Shown here piece by piece: positions 33,251-44,730 of a stretch of 64,000 bases of DNA. The position numbers and the translations under genes are program-made. Location: positions 3,357,001-3,421,000 of the forward strand of contig CM070877.1 in NCBI GenBank assembly GCA_036365515.1, in the 5' to 3' direction. The DNA comes from Torymus aiolomorphi (lineage: Eukaryota; Arthropoda; Insecta; Hymenoptera; Torymidae). Position 1 is the first letter of the stretch. Each line of letters opens with the position of its first letter. The notes under the pieces are model-generated. The model was not told the origin of the DNA, ran no database searches, and saw nothing but the letters and a program-made list of their open reading frames with translations.

Positions 33251-33914
33251 AAAATTGAGCTTTGTATGTCTAGCGATTTTGGAAGTAAAAATCAGAAAAG
33301 TAGAAATCATTTATTAGATGCAATTAATAATGTGTCAACACAAAAGTATTTATGTTAAGATATAAATAATACAAAATAACCTACCTACTTGGAACGCAAC
33401 TAATACACAATCAATTCACGATATATAAAAACCCTTTTCATAATTAATATTACCTCCAATTTTTTTTTTTAAGATGGTACAAGAAATGATAAGATCAACA
33501 ATCAACTATATTTTATTGAAAATAAAAGAAGAGGATGACAAAAATTATAACGGACCATTAAAAAAATCAAAATTAGAAGTATAATTTCAATTTTTAAAAT
33601 ATGTACACAATTATTTATAATAAAGATACACAATTATTGAATAATAATATATTTATAATGTAAAAAATCGAGTTATTATATATGATTTTGAAAATGTGAA
33701 TAAGTTTATCTCAGGGTAGATAGCAATTTTTTAATTTTATATTTTAAGATATTAATTTTTTTTTAAATAAAATAAGTGTCAAAAAACAAATAATTTCAAT
33801 AATAAGAAAAAATATGCAATTATTTAAATATTAATGAATTATTAAATCATTGAAAAAAAAGTATAATGAATAAACATATTTTATATTTAAAATATATACT
33901 ATACATATAGGAAC
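33251..33914. other. Very AT-rich spacer
   Basis: Mostly A/T with short TATTTA words; no gene or named repeat. Confidence 0.5.
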
Positions 33915-33967
33915 GATACACTAATTTGGAGGAAGCTATGTGCCAATGAATTGGCAGCGGTTTTTTA
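33915..33967 (+). repeat. Hairpin plus T-run border motif, copy 3
   Basis: TACACTAATTTG, GAGGAAGCTATG, TGCCAATGAATTGGCA, GCGG, T run. The stem is intact. Confidence 0.88.
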
Positions 33968-34094
33968 GCTGTTCCACAACTAGGCACTGTTCCGCAACTG
34001 GTACTTTTACCTTATGGTGTATTGCATTCACATTGTAGTATTAACGGATGTTAATTACACAATTAGGAAAAGGATAGGTTGATTATCATTAATA

Positions 34095-34256
34095 TTTACT
34101 TTACAATTATATTGTTTATATTGTTTATATTATATTGTTTATATTATATTATTTATATTGTTTATATTATATTGTTTATATTATATTATTTATATTGTTT
34201 ATATTATATTGTTTATATTATATTATTTATATTGTTTATATTATATTGTTTATAAC
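34095..34256. repeat. TATATTGTTTATAT-type minisatellite
   Basis: About ten alternating TATATTGTTTATAT and TATATTATTTATAT blocks. The Ile/Tyr/Leu-rich ORF over it is an artefact. Confidence 0.9.
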
Positions 34257-34637
34257 GATCAACATCGTTCATTGCTACACATATTTAAAAAAATTACAAT
34301 ACTGGTTTGTATAGACTATGAGCTGTTTCTATCATTTTTCGTTCTTAAACTGTAAATATTATTGTAAATTTGATAAATAGGTAACTTGAACAGACTGTGG
34401 TTGACTCTCTGTGCAGTAGTCATTTTTTTGCGCGCTCTTACAATTATTCTACTAAATTTGTTCAGCGTAGTTTCTAAATCACTCACAATGTTCTTGACTC
34501 TTCATAAGAATTTTTTTTTAATTTTCAGCACGCTAAAAGGATACTACCAAGAAATTATTTGTACACGATTGTTGTAGACTATTCATATACATCAGCTGAT
34601 CTATTCCTATTGTAAATCTATCCTTAATTAAAGCGTG

Positions 34638-37053
34638 ATGGATTGCATACAATGTTGTTTTTGCGAAAAAAAATTTACTAGCAGTTTATCATTAAAAACT
34701 CATTTAAAAAATGATCATGTTATCAATTTATCAAAAAATACAAATACGGAATTTACTTGTAAAATGCAGAATTGTATGAAGCAATTTAAGACATCTAAAG
34801 GTTTCTTTAAACATATCGATACAATGCATTTTCTCAATCCAAACGATGAGGCTACTAAGATGGAAACTGATGAAGAATGTCATCGTAAAGAATCATCACA
34901 GTTTACATGGAGTCCAACTAAACTATCTGTTGACGGCGATATTATTAAAATAATTTCGGATTTACGATTATGTACAAATGTTAGTGGTTCAGATCTTGGA
35001 AAATTCATTGAATTAGCAGAAAAATTATTAAAAGATGTTATATTACGCGTAAAAGAAAAGGTAGAAGATTTTTTCAAGTATAAAAATATGTGCGTTACAA
35101 ATAATGAAAACAAAGTTTTTTTAGATCAATTCAATATAGAACAATGTTCTTTAAATTATAAGTCGACGCAGCGTCAAATTGAAATTTTGAAAAGAAATTA
35201 CAGTTTTATTGATGCAAAAGAAATCCATTTGGGTCAACGTGAAGAGATCAGATTAGATAAAAAAAACAATCTTCCCAAAGCAATTTTAGTGAATGACTCA
35301 TTTCAATATATTCCGCTAATCGATACTCTAAAATTAGTACTGTCAAACGAAGAAATCAGGAATCACATGCAACAAGATTATGTATCCTCAGAAGATCTTT
35401 TAATTTGTTATCGAGATGGTGAAAATTCTAAAAACAATTTGCTTTTCAAAAATCATAAGAATGCTTTTGGAATACATTTGTATTATGATGAATTTTTAGT
35501 GAATAATCCTTTAGGTAGTAAAACTCACGCTCATAAAATAGGAGCATTTTATTACAGTATTGACGGTCTACCATCACATTTAGATAATTATATTGGAAAC
35601 GTTCATGTATTAGCTTTGTGCTACTATCGTGATGTACAAAGATATGGAATCAATGAATTTCTAAAACCTTTGTTTATTGAATTAAAACAATTAGAAACTG
35701 ATGGAATTAAAATAATAATAGGTGAAAGTGACACCTTAGCAGCTCACGAATTATTGGGGTTTTTAAGTCCCTTTGCCAATTTTTTCTGCAGAATGTGTCT
35801 CATAAGTAGAGAAGAATTGCGTAATTTTCCTTGGACAATAGCTACTCGAAGAACCAAAGAATTACATCAAAAACATTGCATGGAAGTACAAATGGATAAA
35901 ACGGCTTCATCCACAAATGGAGTAAAATGTAATACTATTTTAAATGAGTTAAAGTACTTTCATTGTACTGAAAATAATGTTTTTGATATAATGCACGATA
36001 TTCTGGAGGGTAAAGGACATTATATACTTAAATTAATAATAGCATATATGGTTTCGTCGAAAAATTATGATTTAGATGATGATTTGATAAATCATCGAAT
36101 AAGCACATTTCAATACGGCCAGCCAGAAATAAAAAATAAACCTTCAGCATCTTTGACTTCCAGTAGTTTACGTAACGTTTCTACTGATCATAAGTTACAA
36201 GAAAGAGCAGTTCAAATGTGGTGCTTGCTAAGAAGTTTTCCATTCCTTGTATCAGATAAAGTACCGGAACATGATCCATATTTGGGATATATATTAAACT
36301 TAAACCAAATAATAGAAATAGTTTTTGCTCCAAAAGTTCCACGGACGATTTTGCCATACTTACATGAGCTGATTCTCCACCATACAAAAGAATTAAAAAA
36401 ATTATTTCCATTTGCTAATCCCATTAACAAATTGCATCATATGGTACACTGCTACAATTCTTGCAGATTGCGGTCCATTAAGAACTCGAGCCTGTTTTAA
36501 AGACGAAGCGAAACATCAAATTTTTAAAAAATATGGCAATACGTGTTGTAATTTTAAAAATATTATCAAAAGTATGAGTAATATCAGTCAAATTTCGCAA
36601 TGCTCAATTTGGGGTACAAACAAAAAATCGATCCGAAAAAAAATTCAATATTGTAACTTTGAAGACGTTGTAAGCACGGATGAAATACTTGATCAATTCT
36701 TTGATCAATTTAAAAATACAATTATTAAAACAGTTAATACTATCGCAGTATATGGAAATCAATACGAAAAAAATCTTTACGTTGCTGTTGAAAGCGGTGC
36801 AGATACTGATAAAAATATGCCGACATTTGGAAAAATTGAACAGATATTCGTAATTGACGAGAATGTTTATTTGTATTACAAAGAATGGACGTCAAAATAC
36901 CTTGAAGAAAGTTTGAATGCATATTGCATTGAAGAAGGTCATGATTTTAAAATTATTAACGTTGATGAATTGTGTGATCCAAAACCATTTTTTTGTTGGA
37001 AAACTTTTTCATCAGAAGTTAAATACATTTGTTTGAGACACATTTTAATTTAA
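34638..37053 (+). pseudogene. C2H2-finger transposase-like protein, split by one frameshift
   Basis: The first frame (34638-36500, 620 codons from the ATG) opens with two C2H2 fingers: CCFCEKKF...HLKNDH (CX2CX12HX4H) and CKMQNC...HIDTMH (CX4CX12HX4H). A long conserved domain follows: LYYDEFLVNNPLGSKTHAHK, HVLALCYYRDVQRYG, FANFFCRMCL and VFDIMHDILEG. The family is, from memory, a multicopy transposase-like group in animals; I am not sure of its superfamily (CACTA/EnSpm is one possibility). Near 36445-36455 the homology moves to another frame (ILADCGPLRTRA...DEAKHQIFKK...TCCNFKNI), running to a stop at 37053. A single indel therefore separates about 600 and 200 codons that are otherwise open, so the break is recent or an assembly error. 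A 15-bp inverted match AAAGCGTGATGGATT flanks the gene (34630-34644 and 37313-37327). Confidence 0.75.
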
Positions 37054-37730
37054 AATAAATGAATACTTTTATGTTTAGGGGTTAGATTATAAGGTTGAAT
37101 ATATCATATTTCATTAATTTAAGAGAAACATATTAAATTAAAAATAAAGTAACGTCCATCTTATAGCTTTAAGCAAGTTTATTTATACGTCTATGTTTAC
37201 TTTGAAATTAAGAAGTCGTTTTCTTAATTTAAATCTTTCATTTCTCGTATTTCAACATAAAATCTTAAATAATATTCACCTGTAATAACATAATGTATTA
37301 TACTTATTACGAAAATCCATCACGCTTTATTATATCCTTTAAAAATGTTATCCAACTTCTGGATTAAGGCTGTCTACTTCTGTATCACGATTATTAATCT
37401 TTTGGAACGACCATATTGGCAAATTAGTGATGTTTAAAATTTTCAACCACTTATTACAGGTAAAGGTTTGCAAAATTGTCGTTTCTGGTCAACCATTTTG
37501 ATATGAAATTTCTGTTTTTTTTTTTGTATCGTTTAAGTATATTAATTTTGTTAAACGATATTATTTACTAAACACAAAAGGCTTGTAAATTTATTAACTT
37601 TTAGAGGACGAAAAAGCCAGAATTTAGGGTGCACCCATAATGAATACTTTACCCATAATCAATCTGTGATATAAAATACCTTTCTTATGAATTTTGTTAG
37701 AGGCATCGCAAACCCTAAACCTCCATCCTC
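37054..37730. other. Spacer after the transposase-like gene
   Basis: No gene. Contains the right copy of the 15-bp inverted match (near 37313-37327) and a GACGAAAAAGCCAG word near 37609 related to the R1 array motif. Confidence 0.45.
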
Positions 37731-37732
37731 TA

Positions 37733-37946
37733 AAGGTTACGTTGATGTGATTGATACCCACGCTATTACTCAATTCTGGGTTCCCGTTTTTCTGCTTCAA
37801 TTTTAAACATATTGAAAAAAACTCTTTGACACATTTTAAGTTTAATAAAAATCTACAACATATCAAAGAGTTCTTTTTAAATTAAAAATTGAATGAGAAA
37901 AATGGGAACCCAATTTTGAGTAATAGCATGAGTATCGCATCACCTT
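37733..37946. mobile_element. 214-bp MITE-like inverted repeat
   Basis: The arms share GCTATTACTCAATTCTGGGTTCCC and its complement with AAGGT at the outer ends. The left arm has a ~14-bp insertion relative to the right. The 80-codon ORF over it is a shadow. Confidence 0.7.
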
Positions 37947-38530
37947 AAATATTTATACTTGCATTTTTGTTATATAGCACATTATTAATTTATTTTACAA
38001 TATGCTCGCCTAATTACGTATGATCTCTATTTTTATTTAACCCTGTAAAGCTGAAATCAAAGTTGTTAAATACTTAAGTTCTATATTCGTGGTAAGTTAA
38101 CAATCCGGGTTGAAAAAAATTCGGAAAGATGAGAATGCCGATAGATTATTTGTATAGATAGTACTCCGAAACAATATGTTGAAATTATCTTGAAAACGCA
38201 CAATTTATAACCACGAAATCGAAAACATTTTCAAATTTTTCACCATGAACTTTTAGATTTCTGAATTTTTCTTTGCGAATTATACAATATCATTTCGGTT
38301 TTCTGTGCATCAAAAATCATTCACACGAATTTTTCTTTTCTAAATTTATATCCATTCGAATTATTTGCTACATTTCCAGTTCTTTGATTTCTGCATGCAT
38401 CTCGATTTAACAATATAAAAAAGAAAAACAGATTTACTTATGCTATGCAAATTAACCCTGCACCTTATTGTTTTTATGGCTGTTTACATTATAAAACTGC
38501 GTGGCATAAATTCGCATTTAATTCACGGCT
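37947..38530. other. Spacer without recognised features
   Basis: AT-rich; no ORF, RNA gene or repeat recognised. Confidence 0.5.
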
Positions 38531-38627
38531 ATCCGTGACTTAAGTAGTTCATTATTGCACAGTGTTTATCACCCTCACTACGCTCGGGTGCTAACCTTAC
38601 GCAAGAATGGTCCACTTAAGTCACATG
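38531..38627. repeat. Small inverted repeat with GTGACTTAAGT ends
   Basis: CGTGACTTAAGTAG at the left and CACTTAAGTCACATG at the right. Inside is a short hairpin CACCCTCACTACGCTCGGGTG. Possibly a very short MITE. Confidence 0.55.
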
Positions 38628-38709
38628 TATCGTAGTTATACTATTATACAACAAGGGACAAGGATTAATATATAAGATTTTAATATTTTATTTTTAATAA
38701 TGTTTACAG

Positions 38710-38904
38710 GAAAAAGTTGCAAAAATTGATGTGTCGATTAGAAAATACATCCAAGAGCTAGACGCCGTACTAAAAGAAGATAATAAATATGAGAAAATTT
38801 TAGACGCGGAGCTTACAGTTTCCCACAAATGCCAAATAATAATAAGCAAATTTTTGTGCGAAAAAATGATTTCTGCGTGGGGCAACAAGTTTTTAAAATT
38901 TTAA
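38710..38904 (+). CDS. Candidate terminal exon, function unknown
   Basis: After an acceptor-like TAATGTTTACAG, one plus frame is open for 64 codons to TAA. It has no ATG and begins EKVAKIDVSIRKYIQELDAV, a charged, helix-favouring sequence with two Cys further on. It could be the 3' exon of a gene or a transposon remnant. I found no partner exon. Confidence 0.22.
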   Translation, partial: EKVAKIDVSIRKYIQELDAVLKEDNKYEKILDAELTVSHKCQIIISKFLCEKMISAWGNKFLKF

Positions 38905-39054
38905 TTAAACTAAGTACTCTTCGTGTGCCCGCATGGATGCATTAAGGTATCTCGATTTTACAGTTCAAGAGGGCCTCGTGAAATTACCAGTTATATGGTG
39001 CACTGAGAAAATGATTTATTTGCATTATTTTATAAAAATGATATAGTAGATTCA

Positions 39055-39440
39055 GACAAAGGAGTCAGCAAGACCTTTAGCCAGATTTTCAGCCAGACTT
39101 TCAGCTAAACTTTTAAAGTCTCGCTCAAAATCTGGCTTAAAGTCCAACTTAAAATCCCATTGAAACTCTCGCTGAAAGTGTTGCTTAAAGTCTTGGGCAA
39201 AGTCTGGCTATAAGTCTGTTCAAATCTGCCTTCAAGTCAAGCTTGAAGTTTGGCTTATAGTCTGGCTGAAAATCCACCTGGAAGTATCGCTCAAAGTCTG
39301 GCTTAAAGTTTGGCTTGAAGTCTGGTTTAATGTCTAGCTCAAGATCTATGGCTTAATTTCTGATTTAAATGGTTGAATATCTCTGTAAAAATATCGATCA
39401 AAGTCCCGAAAAAAGTTTTTTCAGCATATCGCTGAAAGTC
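39055..39440. repeat. Degenerate 12-bp minisatellite (AAAGTCTGGCTT)
   Basis: About 30 consecutive 12-base units around AAAGTCTGGCTT, with strict 12-base spacing over most of the array. On the minus strand the unit reads AAGCCAGACTTT, coding Lys-Pro-Asp-Phe with no stop over many units, so a coding ancestry is possible. Confidence 0.88.
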
Positions 39441-39522
39441 TTGCTTAAAATATAGCTAAATCTCTTAGTGTAAGTACACTGTACGTGGCTCTGTTTTGTC
39501 AGGCTTTGTAAAACTCCAACCT

Positions 39523-39672
39523 GAAAACACTTCGTTTTATTTGTTAATTATTTAGTCTAGAAAAACCTTATACATACAAAGAAAATAGAACTATAAAGCA
39601 CAAGCTCTGTTACTTTTTTCAGGATTAAAGGCTTTTCTAGGCTAAATAATTAACAAATAAAACAGAGTATTT
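39523..39672. repeat. 150-bp inverted repeat
   Basis: CGTTTTATTTGTTAATTATT at the left and its complement near 39645-39665, with TAGTCTAGAAAAACCTT / AAGGCTTTTCTAGGCTA inside. MITE-like. Confidence 0.75.
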
Positions 39673-39980
39673 TTCCAATATTTTCTTAAGATACAATTAA
39701 AAATGTTGATAATTTGATTTTATCACAGCATTATAGGGTCTTATATTTGAACTATCTTCATACTTTGGTATCAAAAACCGTATCTCAAAGTTTGAACAAT
39801 ATCTGTGATCTGAGCCTCTTCTAGTTAGTGAACGTTGTATTGGCCGTAAAGTCCCTACTAAAAATTAGTTTTTCACATTTAAACTGTGATAAATAATTAA
39901 GTAAAGTAATTGACCAATTTTTCATTCTCGCGATCAATGCATTATTGCAATTGAAATATTACAAGCTTTAAAATTAAAAA
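39673..39980. other. Spacer without recognised features
   Basis: AT-rich, no ORF or repeat recognised. Confidence 0.45.
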
Positions 39981-39982
39981 AT

Positions 39983-40040
39983 CGCTGCCAATTCATTGGC
40001 ACTTAGCTTCCTCAAATTAATTTATCGATTCCTTTTATTA
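39983..40040 (-). repeat. Hairpin plus T-run border motif, copy 4 (reverse)
   Basis: The complement reads GGAATCGATAAATTAATTTG, GAGGAAGCTAAG, TGCCAATGAATTGGCA, GCGA, T run. The stem is intact. Confidence 0.88.
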
Positions 40041-40169
40041 AATTTGAATTCCAAAAATAAATTTTTCACAAAAAAAAAAATTGCTAATGAATTTCAGTAA
40101 TAAAGCTTTTTTTTATTCAAACAAAGATATTAATATCTATCGCTAAATGTCATTGTCTAACTTTTAACC

Positions 40170-40965
40170 GATTCGTTTTATATCTGACATTCTTTGAATC
40201 TTTTTAGGTATCTTATTTCTTTCAAAATAGTATATTACACACCTATTTATTAAAAAACTTTGAGAGTCCACCATTTAATACTTGATATTTTAAGTGGTTA
40301 AAATTTCAAACTGATGGATTAAAAACCTCTTGAAAATCTTTATTATAAAATATTTAAAAAATTTAATATCAAATATTTTTGTTCGTAATGGACCGATTTA
40401 TTTTGGCCAACGAACTCGGTTCCAATATATAAAAAAAGATATCTTTGTGCCCAATTTCAAGACGATTGGTTGATTTTTACTCCTGTTATAGTCTGAGAAA
40501 GAAAATGCACTTTTTTCAAAAATATTTTTTTTTTCTCTTAAGCAAATAAAGATAATCACTTGAAATTGTAAAAAAATATAGTCTTCAATGAGTGTAATAA
40601 GTGGTTAAAATTTTAAGTCGATAAACCAAGTATTCTCTGAGAAAACGCGATTCGAAATTTAAAAAAAAAATGTTCAACCTCAAATATCTTACGTCGTAAT
40701 GGACCGATTTTCGGGGGCAACGAACTCAATTCGAAGATATCAAAAAGCTATCTCTGTGCTAAATTTCAAGACAATTAGTTGACTTTTTACTTTTGTTATC
40801 GTCTGGAAAAAAAATACTTTTTTTCAAAAATATTACTCGGAAACAAATGAAGATAATCACTTGAAATTTTAACCCAATATTGCCTCCAACAAGTCTACTA
40901 AGTGGTTGAAATTTCAAGTCGATTAATTAAAATTTTTTTTAGAAAATAATTAAAGAAGTTTAAGT
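40170..40965 (-). repeat. R2 repeat, tandem units in reverse orientation
   Basis: Complement of the 8100-8830 family. GTAATGGACCGATTT occurs near 40386 and 40698, each followed by an AACGAACTC phrase and AATTTCAAGACGATTGG. The period is about 315 bp, more than two units. Confidence 0.8.
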
Positions 40966-40992
40966 TATATTTTATTTAATAACAAATGACAG

Positions 40993-41550
40993 TGTTCGGG
41001 ACTGTATAGTGCCGCAAGTGTCCGCTAGATGGCAAGCGCCAAATCGCTACCCGCAATGAAAAACATCACCCCGAGTGTATAAGTATAGGCACGCGACTTG
41101 CACTCGGGGGAGACATTAAAACATACAGTCTCCTCTACTTACCAATATTATCCATACCCCTCTAACCGCTATATACAGACATTGCCTATACTTTTGCCTA
41201 TACTTGTTGCGTACATTTGCCTACCCTTGTCTTAGTTGCGACTAAGACATATTATTGCCTTTACTTACATATTTATTAGGTGCTTTATGCACATGCCTTG
41301 TTACTTTTCCCCTATACTTTTGCCTATACTTGTTGCGTACATTTGCCTACACTTGTCTTAGTTGTGACTAAGACATATTATTGCCTTTACTTTATTTATT
41401 AGAACGTGCTTTCACGTTCAACCTTTCTTTCTGCTCCATCTCTACTCTCGAGTGGGTTGGAACAGAGACTCCAAGAGTCACACTTATTCATTTCTTCTCG
41501 TTGACAAACTCTAACAATATAAATAACTCGTACACGTTCATTCGTGCACA
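40993..41550. mobile_element. Solo LTR of an LTR retrotransposon
   Basis: Starts TGTTCGGGACTG and ends TCGTGCACA, flanked by the 5-bp duplication GACAG (40988-40992 and 41551-41555). At 558 bp with TG...CA ends it fits an LTR. A ~90-bp block (CCTATACTTTTGCCTATACT ... TTATTGCCTTTACTT) is duplicated inside at about 41189 and 41310, each with TCTTAGTTG(C/T)GACTAAGA. No internal region or second LTR is present, so it arose by LTR-LTR recombination. The lineage cannot be told. Confidence 0.85.
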
Positions 41551-41689
41551 GACAGACTAAAGATAATTCAACTTTTAAAAAAAGAAATTGTAGGTAATTT
41601 AACGACGTTAAAAAAATTGCTTATGTTAAGTAATACTTATCATATGACGTATTTAAAAATGAAAAAAACCAAAATTACAAAATCTTTTT

Positions 41690-42010
41690 TTGATTATAAA
41701 ACAAAAAAAAATGAAAAAATGGGTTATGCTATTTGTATTCTCCTTCGAAACGAAGAGAATAAGCTTTGTCTGATAAAACCGGTCAATTCGTTCAAAAGTT
41801 GTAGCCGGTACACACACACACACACATACACACACACGCGCGCGCGCGCGCACACAGACACACACACACACACACACACACGTGTAGACACGAAAATGTG
41901 TTTGCTCAAAACGACGGATTTTTGTGCCAAAAGTCTGAAAAAATATTTTTAAACATTTTTGTTCCAAACATTTTTTTCAGCATGACAAAGCTTGCTCTTT
42001 GAGGAAGCAA
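41690..42010 (-). repeat. R4 repeat copy with (CA)n, reverse orientation
   Basis: Contains CGAAACGAAGAGAATAAGCT, then a CA/CG run (41812-41882), then about 110 bp to GAGCAAGC-type and GAGGAAGCAAAA border words (41982-42010). Same order as 7776-8100 read from the other strand. Confidence 0.7.
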
Positions 42011-42555
42011 AATTTCATTTCATAACTATAAAAAATCAAACTCATTTGATTAAACGTGTAGAGAATAAAAAAACATGAATTTCGGAATTTTAATAACTCC
42101 TATTATCGACTACATTTTTAAGAACTGTACATAATTATTGCTCCAAAAACATTAAATCTTATTCTGTTATCTCGATCTTATTTTATTACCTCGAGGTAGA
42201 AAATTCTGTGTAGCTAATTTATATTTTATAATTATTACGAAAATTATACGTATTCATATTTATGGTGCCACAGTTTAGCTGAAAAACAATGTAAATTTTC
42301 AAAAAATTATATTAAATACTGATTTATTAAATACAATAATTTTGTCCCAGTACTAGACTGTTTTCGATTCCTGAACCTCTGTCTTGATCAATTTCTACCA
42401 CTGCACCATTGAACACCATCATTCGAGCTATAGATAACTCACATCGCCATCCTCCTTACCCGACCAGTAGCACGAATCAACGAACAGTCATCCTCACTCC
42501 CTTCGATAAGCAATAACATCCTCCACCCCCTCTCGTCTATCGCCTCCTTTCTCCT
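42011..42555. other. Spacer at the edge of the repeat compartment
   Basis: AT-rich; no gene. Repeats become rare beyond this point. Confidence 0.45.
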
Positions 42556-44693
42556 CGACTTTGCATTCGCTCTTGATGACCCCCCGCGCTGCCTGAAAGA
42601 TAAGCAACATAAATTTCGCGAATGCGCTCGTGCCGCGAGCACTCGGATGACGGCTCGCTCGCTCGCTAGCTTGCGCGCGCTCTTTTAATATTGCTCGCGT
42701 CGGCGCTGAAGTATTTACGACTCGGGCAGCGTAAAAGGCGCTCTCATGTGTCCTCTCTCTCTTCCTCTCTCGCGTGTCGTCCGATCCGCGCTTTGCTCTT
42801 TTTCCCCACCGCCGCGCGTTGCACTGCTCTTCCCTCTGCCTTTTTCTTTTCATCCTGTTTATCTGCTACTGCCTTCTGTCCCCGTTTTCTTCCTCCGCAT
42901 CTTAGCTGTGTTTTCTTCGCGCATATGTTTTGCGCTTTTAAAGATCTGTAAAGGCGCATGCATGTGTATGCATGAAAACGTCTCGGTTTACAAAATTAAG
43001 TCGAATAACAGTGAATACTCGGGCGTTAAGTAAAAGAGGTAATGTAACTTTAAATACACGTATGGAGCATGCAAAAGAAAATTTGTAAAAACAGACATTG
43101 AACGGCTCTCATGAGAGTTCCCGTTTCCTATTACATATTCATAAAATGTAACACATTAAATTATTTTATTATGGTTGTTGCATAATGACTGTCATATGTA
43201 ACGTTCATAGAATCAGAATATAAGTTTCAAAACAACCCACCTGAATATTTGTTTTGTTTTAATATTTGACAAGAGAAATTATACTCTATTATTAGATATG
43301 TATACTATATACTTTGTATAAATAAATCTTAAGGTCAAAAGCAGGCGCACAATCGTCTCATTTAATTTAACCTCTCATTAATCTCCTATACTAGCTTAAA
43401 TTTTTTAAAAATAAAACCTCTTTTAGCTTATTATCTTATTTTAAGCGTTTAAAACCAAATCCATTCAAACATAAACTTTAATAATTTTTGAGTATATTAA
43501 CATTGTTCGGGACAGGTTATTAAACGAAAACTTTGAATGTAGTTATTTAATAAGTATATTTTACTTTAGACTTTTAGAATAAGTTATTTGAATACAAGCA
43601 AACCTGTCTCAATGACGGGCAGAACAAGGAATGAATCGTTCTCTTTTTCGCTCTAGTTCCAAACGAATCGTAACGTACCAACGCGTTTCAATTTTGTTTA
43701 GAATCTTTTTGTAATAAATACTTTGTAATATTCTGCGTTTGCCAAACGTCTACGGGTTCACCTATGTTTACCGTATCGTGGTCCTTCCTTTTATCGACAA
43801 AGTTGGCGGAAGGATAAGATGTGTCCTCAAAAACTAAACGTTTTCGCGATTACGGCTTATTAACGCGTTAACCTCTGCGTTAACCGCTAAGGAGGGAGTT
43901 AGTCAATTTTACTATATTATTAAAAAATGTCACGCTACAAAGCCGTTTCAAAAACAGAACTAAAAGAATATATGGGTGATTTTATGTCAATCGTGAGGAC
44001 TGAAATTTTAAATCCGCTCTAACCTAGTTTAATTTGTCCAAAATAATAAAAAAAAAAAAAAACAGAAAAAATTTTCAGCATAAATTTGCAAATGTTCAAA
44101 AGTTAGAGTAACCTACAAAAATTTTTAAATTTTGATTTTTTTTCATAAAAAGGCAATTTTCATGATTTTTGTACTAAAAAACTTGAATTTTGTTGTATAG
44201 CACATTATATGGAAAAAAGTTTACAAATTATGTGTAGAAAAAGTGTGAATTTTTGGAAATGCGTTGACAATATTCTTGACTGAAAAATAAAAAGTTGGTA
44301 AGAAGCGAAAGTAACTTTTTACTTATTAAACAATATCAACGGGTTCGATTAACAATTTTTTATCACAATACTTTTTTTCGGTTAAGAAAGTATTCACCGT
44401 TTATACCCCAGTGTACTTGCATTATTATATTTTAATAATTTATAACATAACAATTCAATCGTGAACCACCTTAATATAGGGTGATAACCCTCTTAATCTG
44501 TATCATAACAATAGCTCTTCTGCTTCTAATCAGTTCATCTGCCATAATGTTAGGTTTTATTTTTTATTTAATAATGATCATTAACAAATTTGCCTGGTAG
44601 TAAAAAGAAAAACTGTTAAATAAAACTGTTTCCAAATAACATACGCACTCTATAAAGTATTAAGATACATACACAGGTGCACTTAGGCACACA

Positions 44694-44730
44694 CACACAC
44701 ACACACACCCACACACACCCACACACACAT
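44694..44730. repeat. (CA)n microsatellite
   Basis: Interrupted CA run with CCC interruptions, just before a GC-rich island. Confidence 0.95.

Noticed and set aside
28543..34012. 17-base inverted match AAGGTAAAAGTACCAGT 5.4 kb apart
   Set aside because: Flanks do not continue to match and several unrelated elements lie between, so it is not treated as ends of one element.
34158..34355. Ile/Tyr/Leu-rich ORF resembling a membrane protein
   Set aside because: Product of the TATATTGTTTATAT minisatellite.
42439..43033. Several overlapping 67-119-codon ORFs on both strands
   Set aside because: GC-rich low-complexity island; low-complexity Arg/Ser/Leu products, no domains, no splice context.
44455..44475. 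GAACCACCTTAA, identical to the right end of the 4.67-kb TTAA element
   Set aside because: No matching left end was found nearby, and TTAAGGTGGT at 49808 is in the wrong place to pair convincingly.
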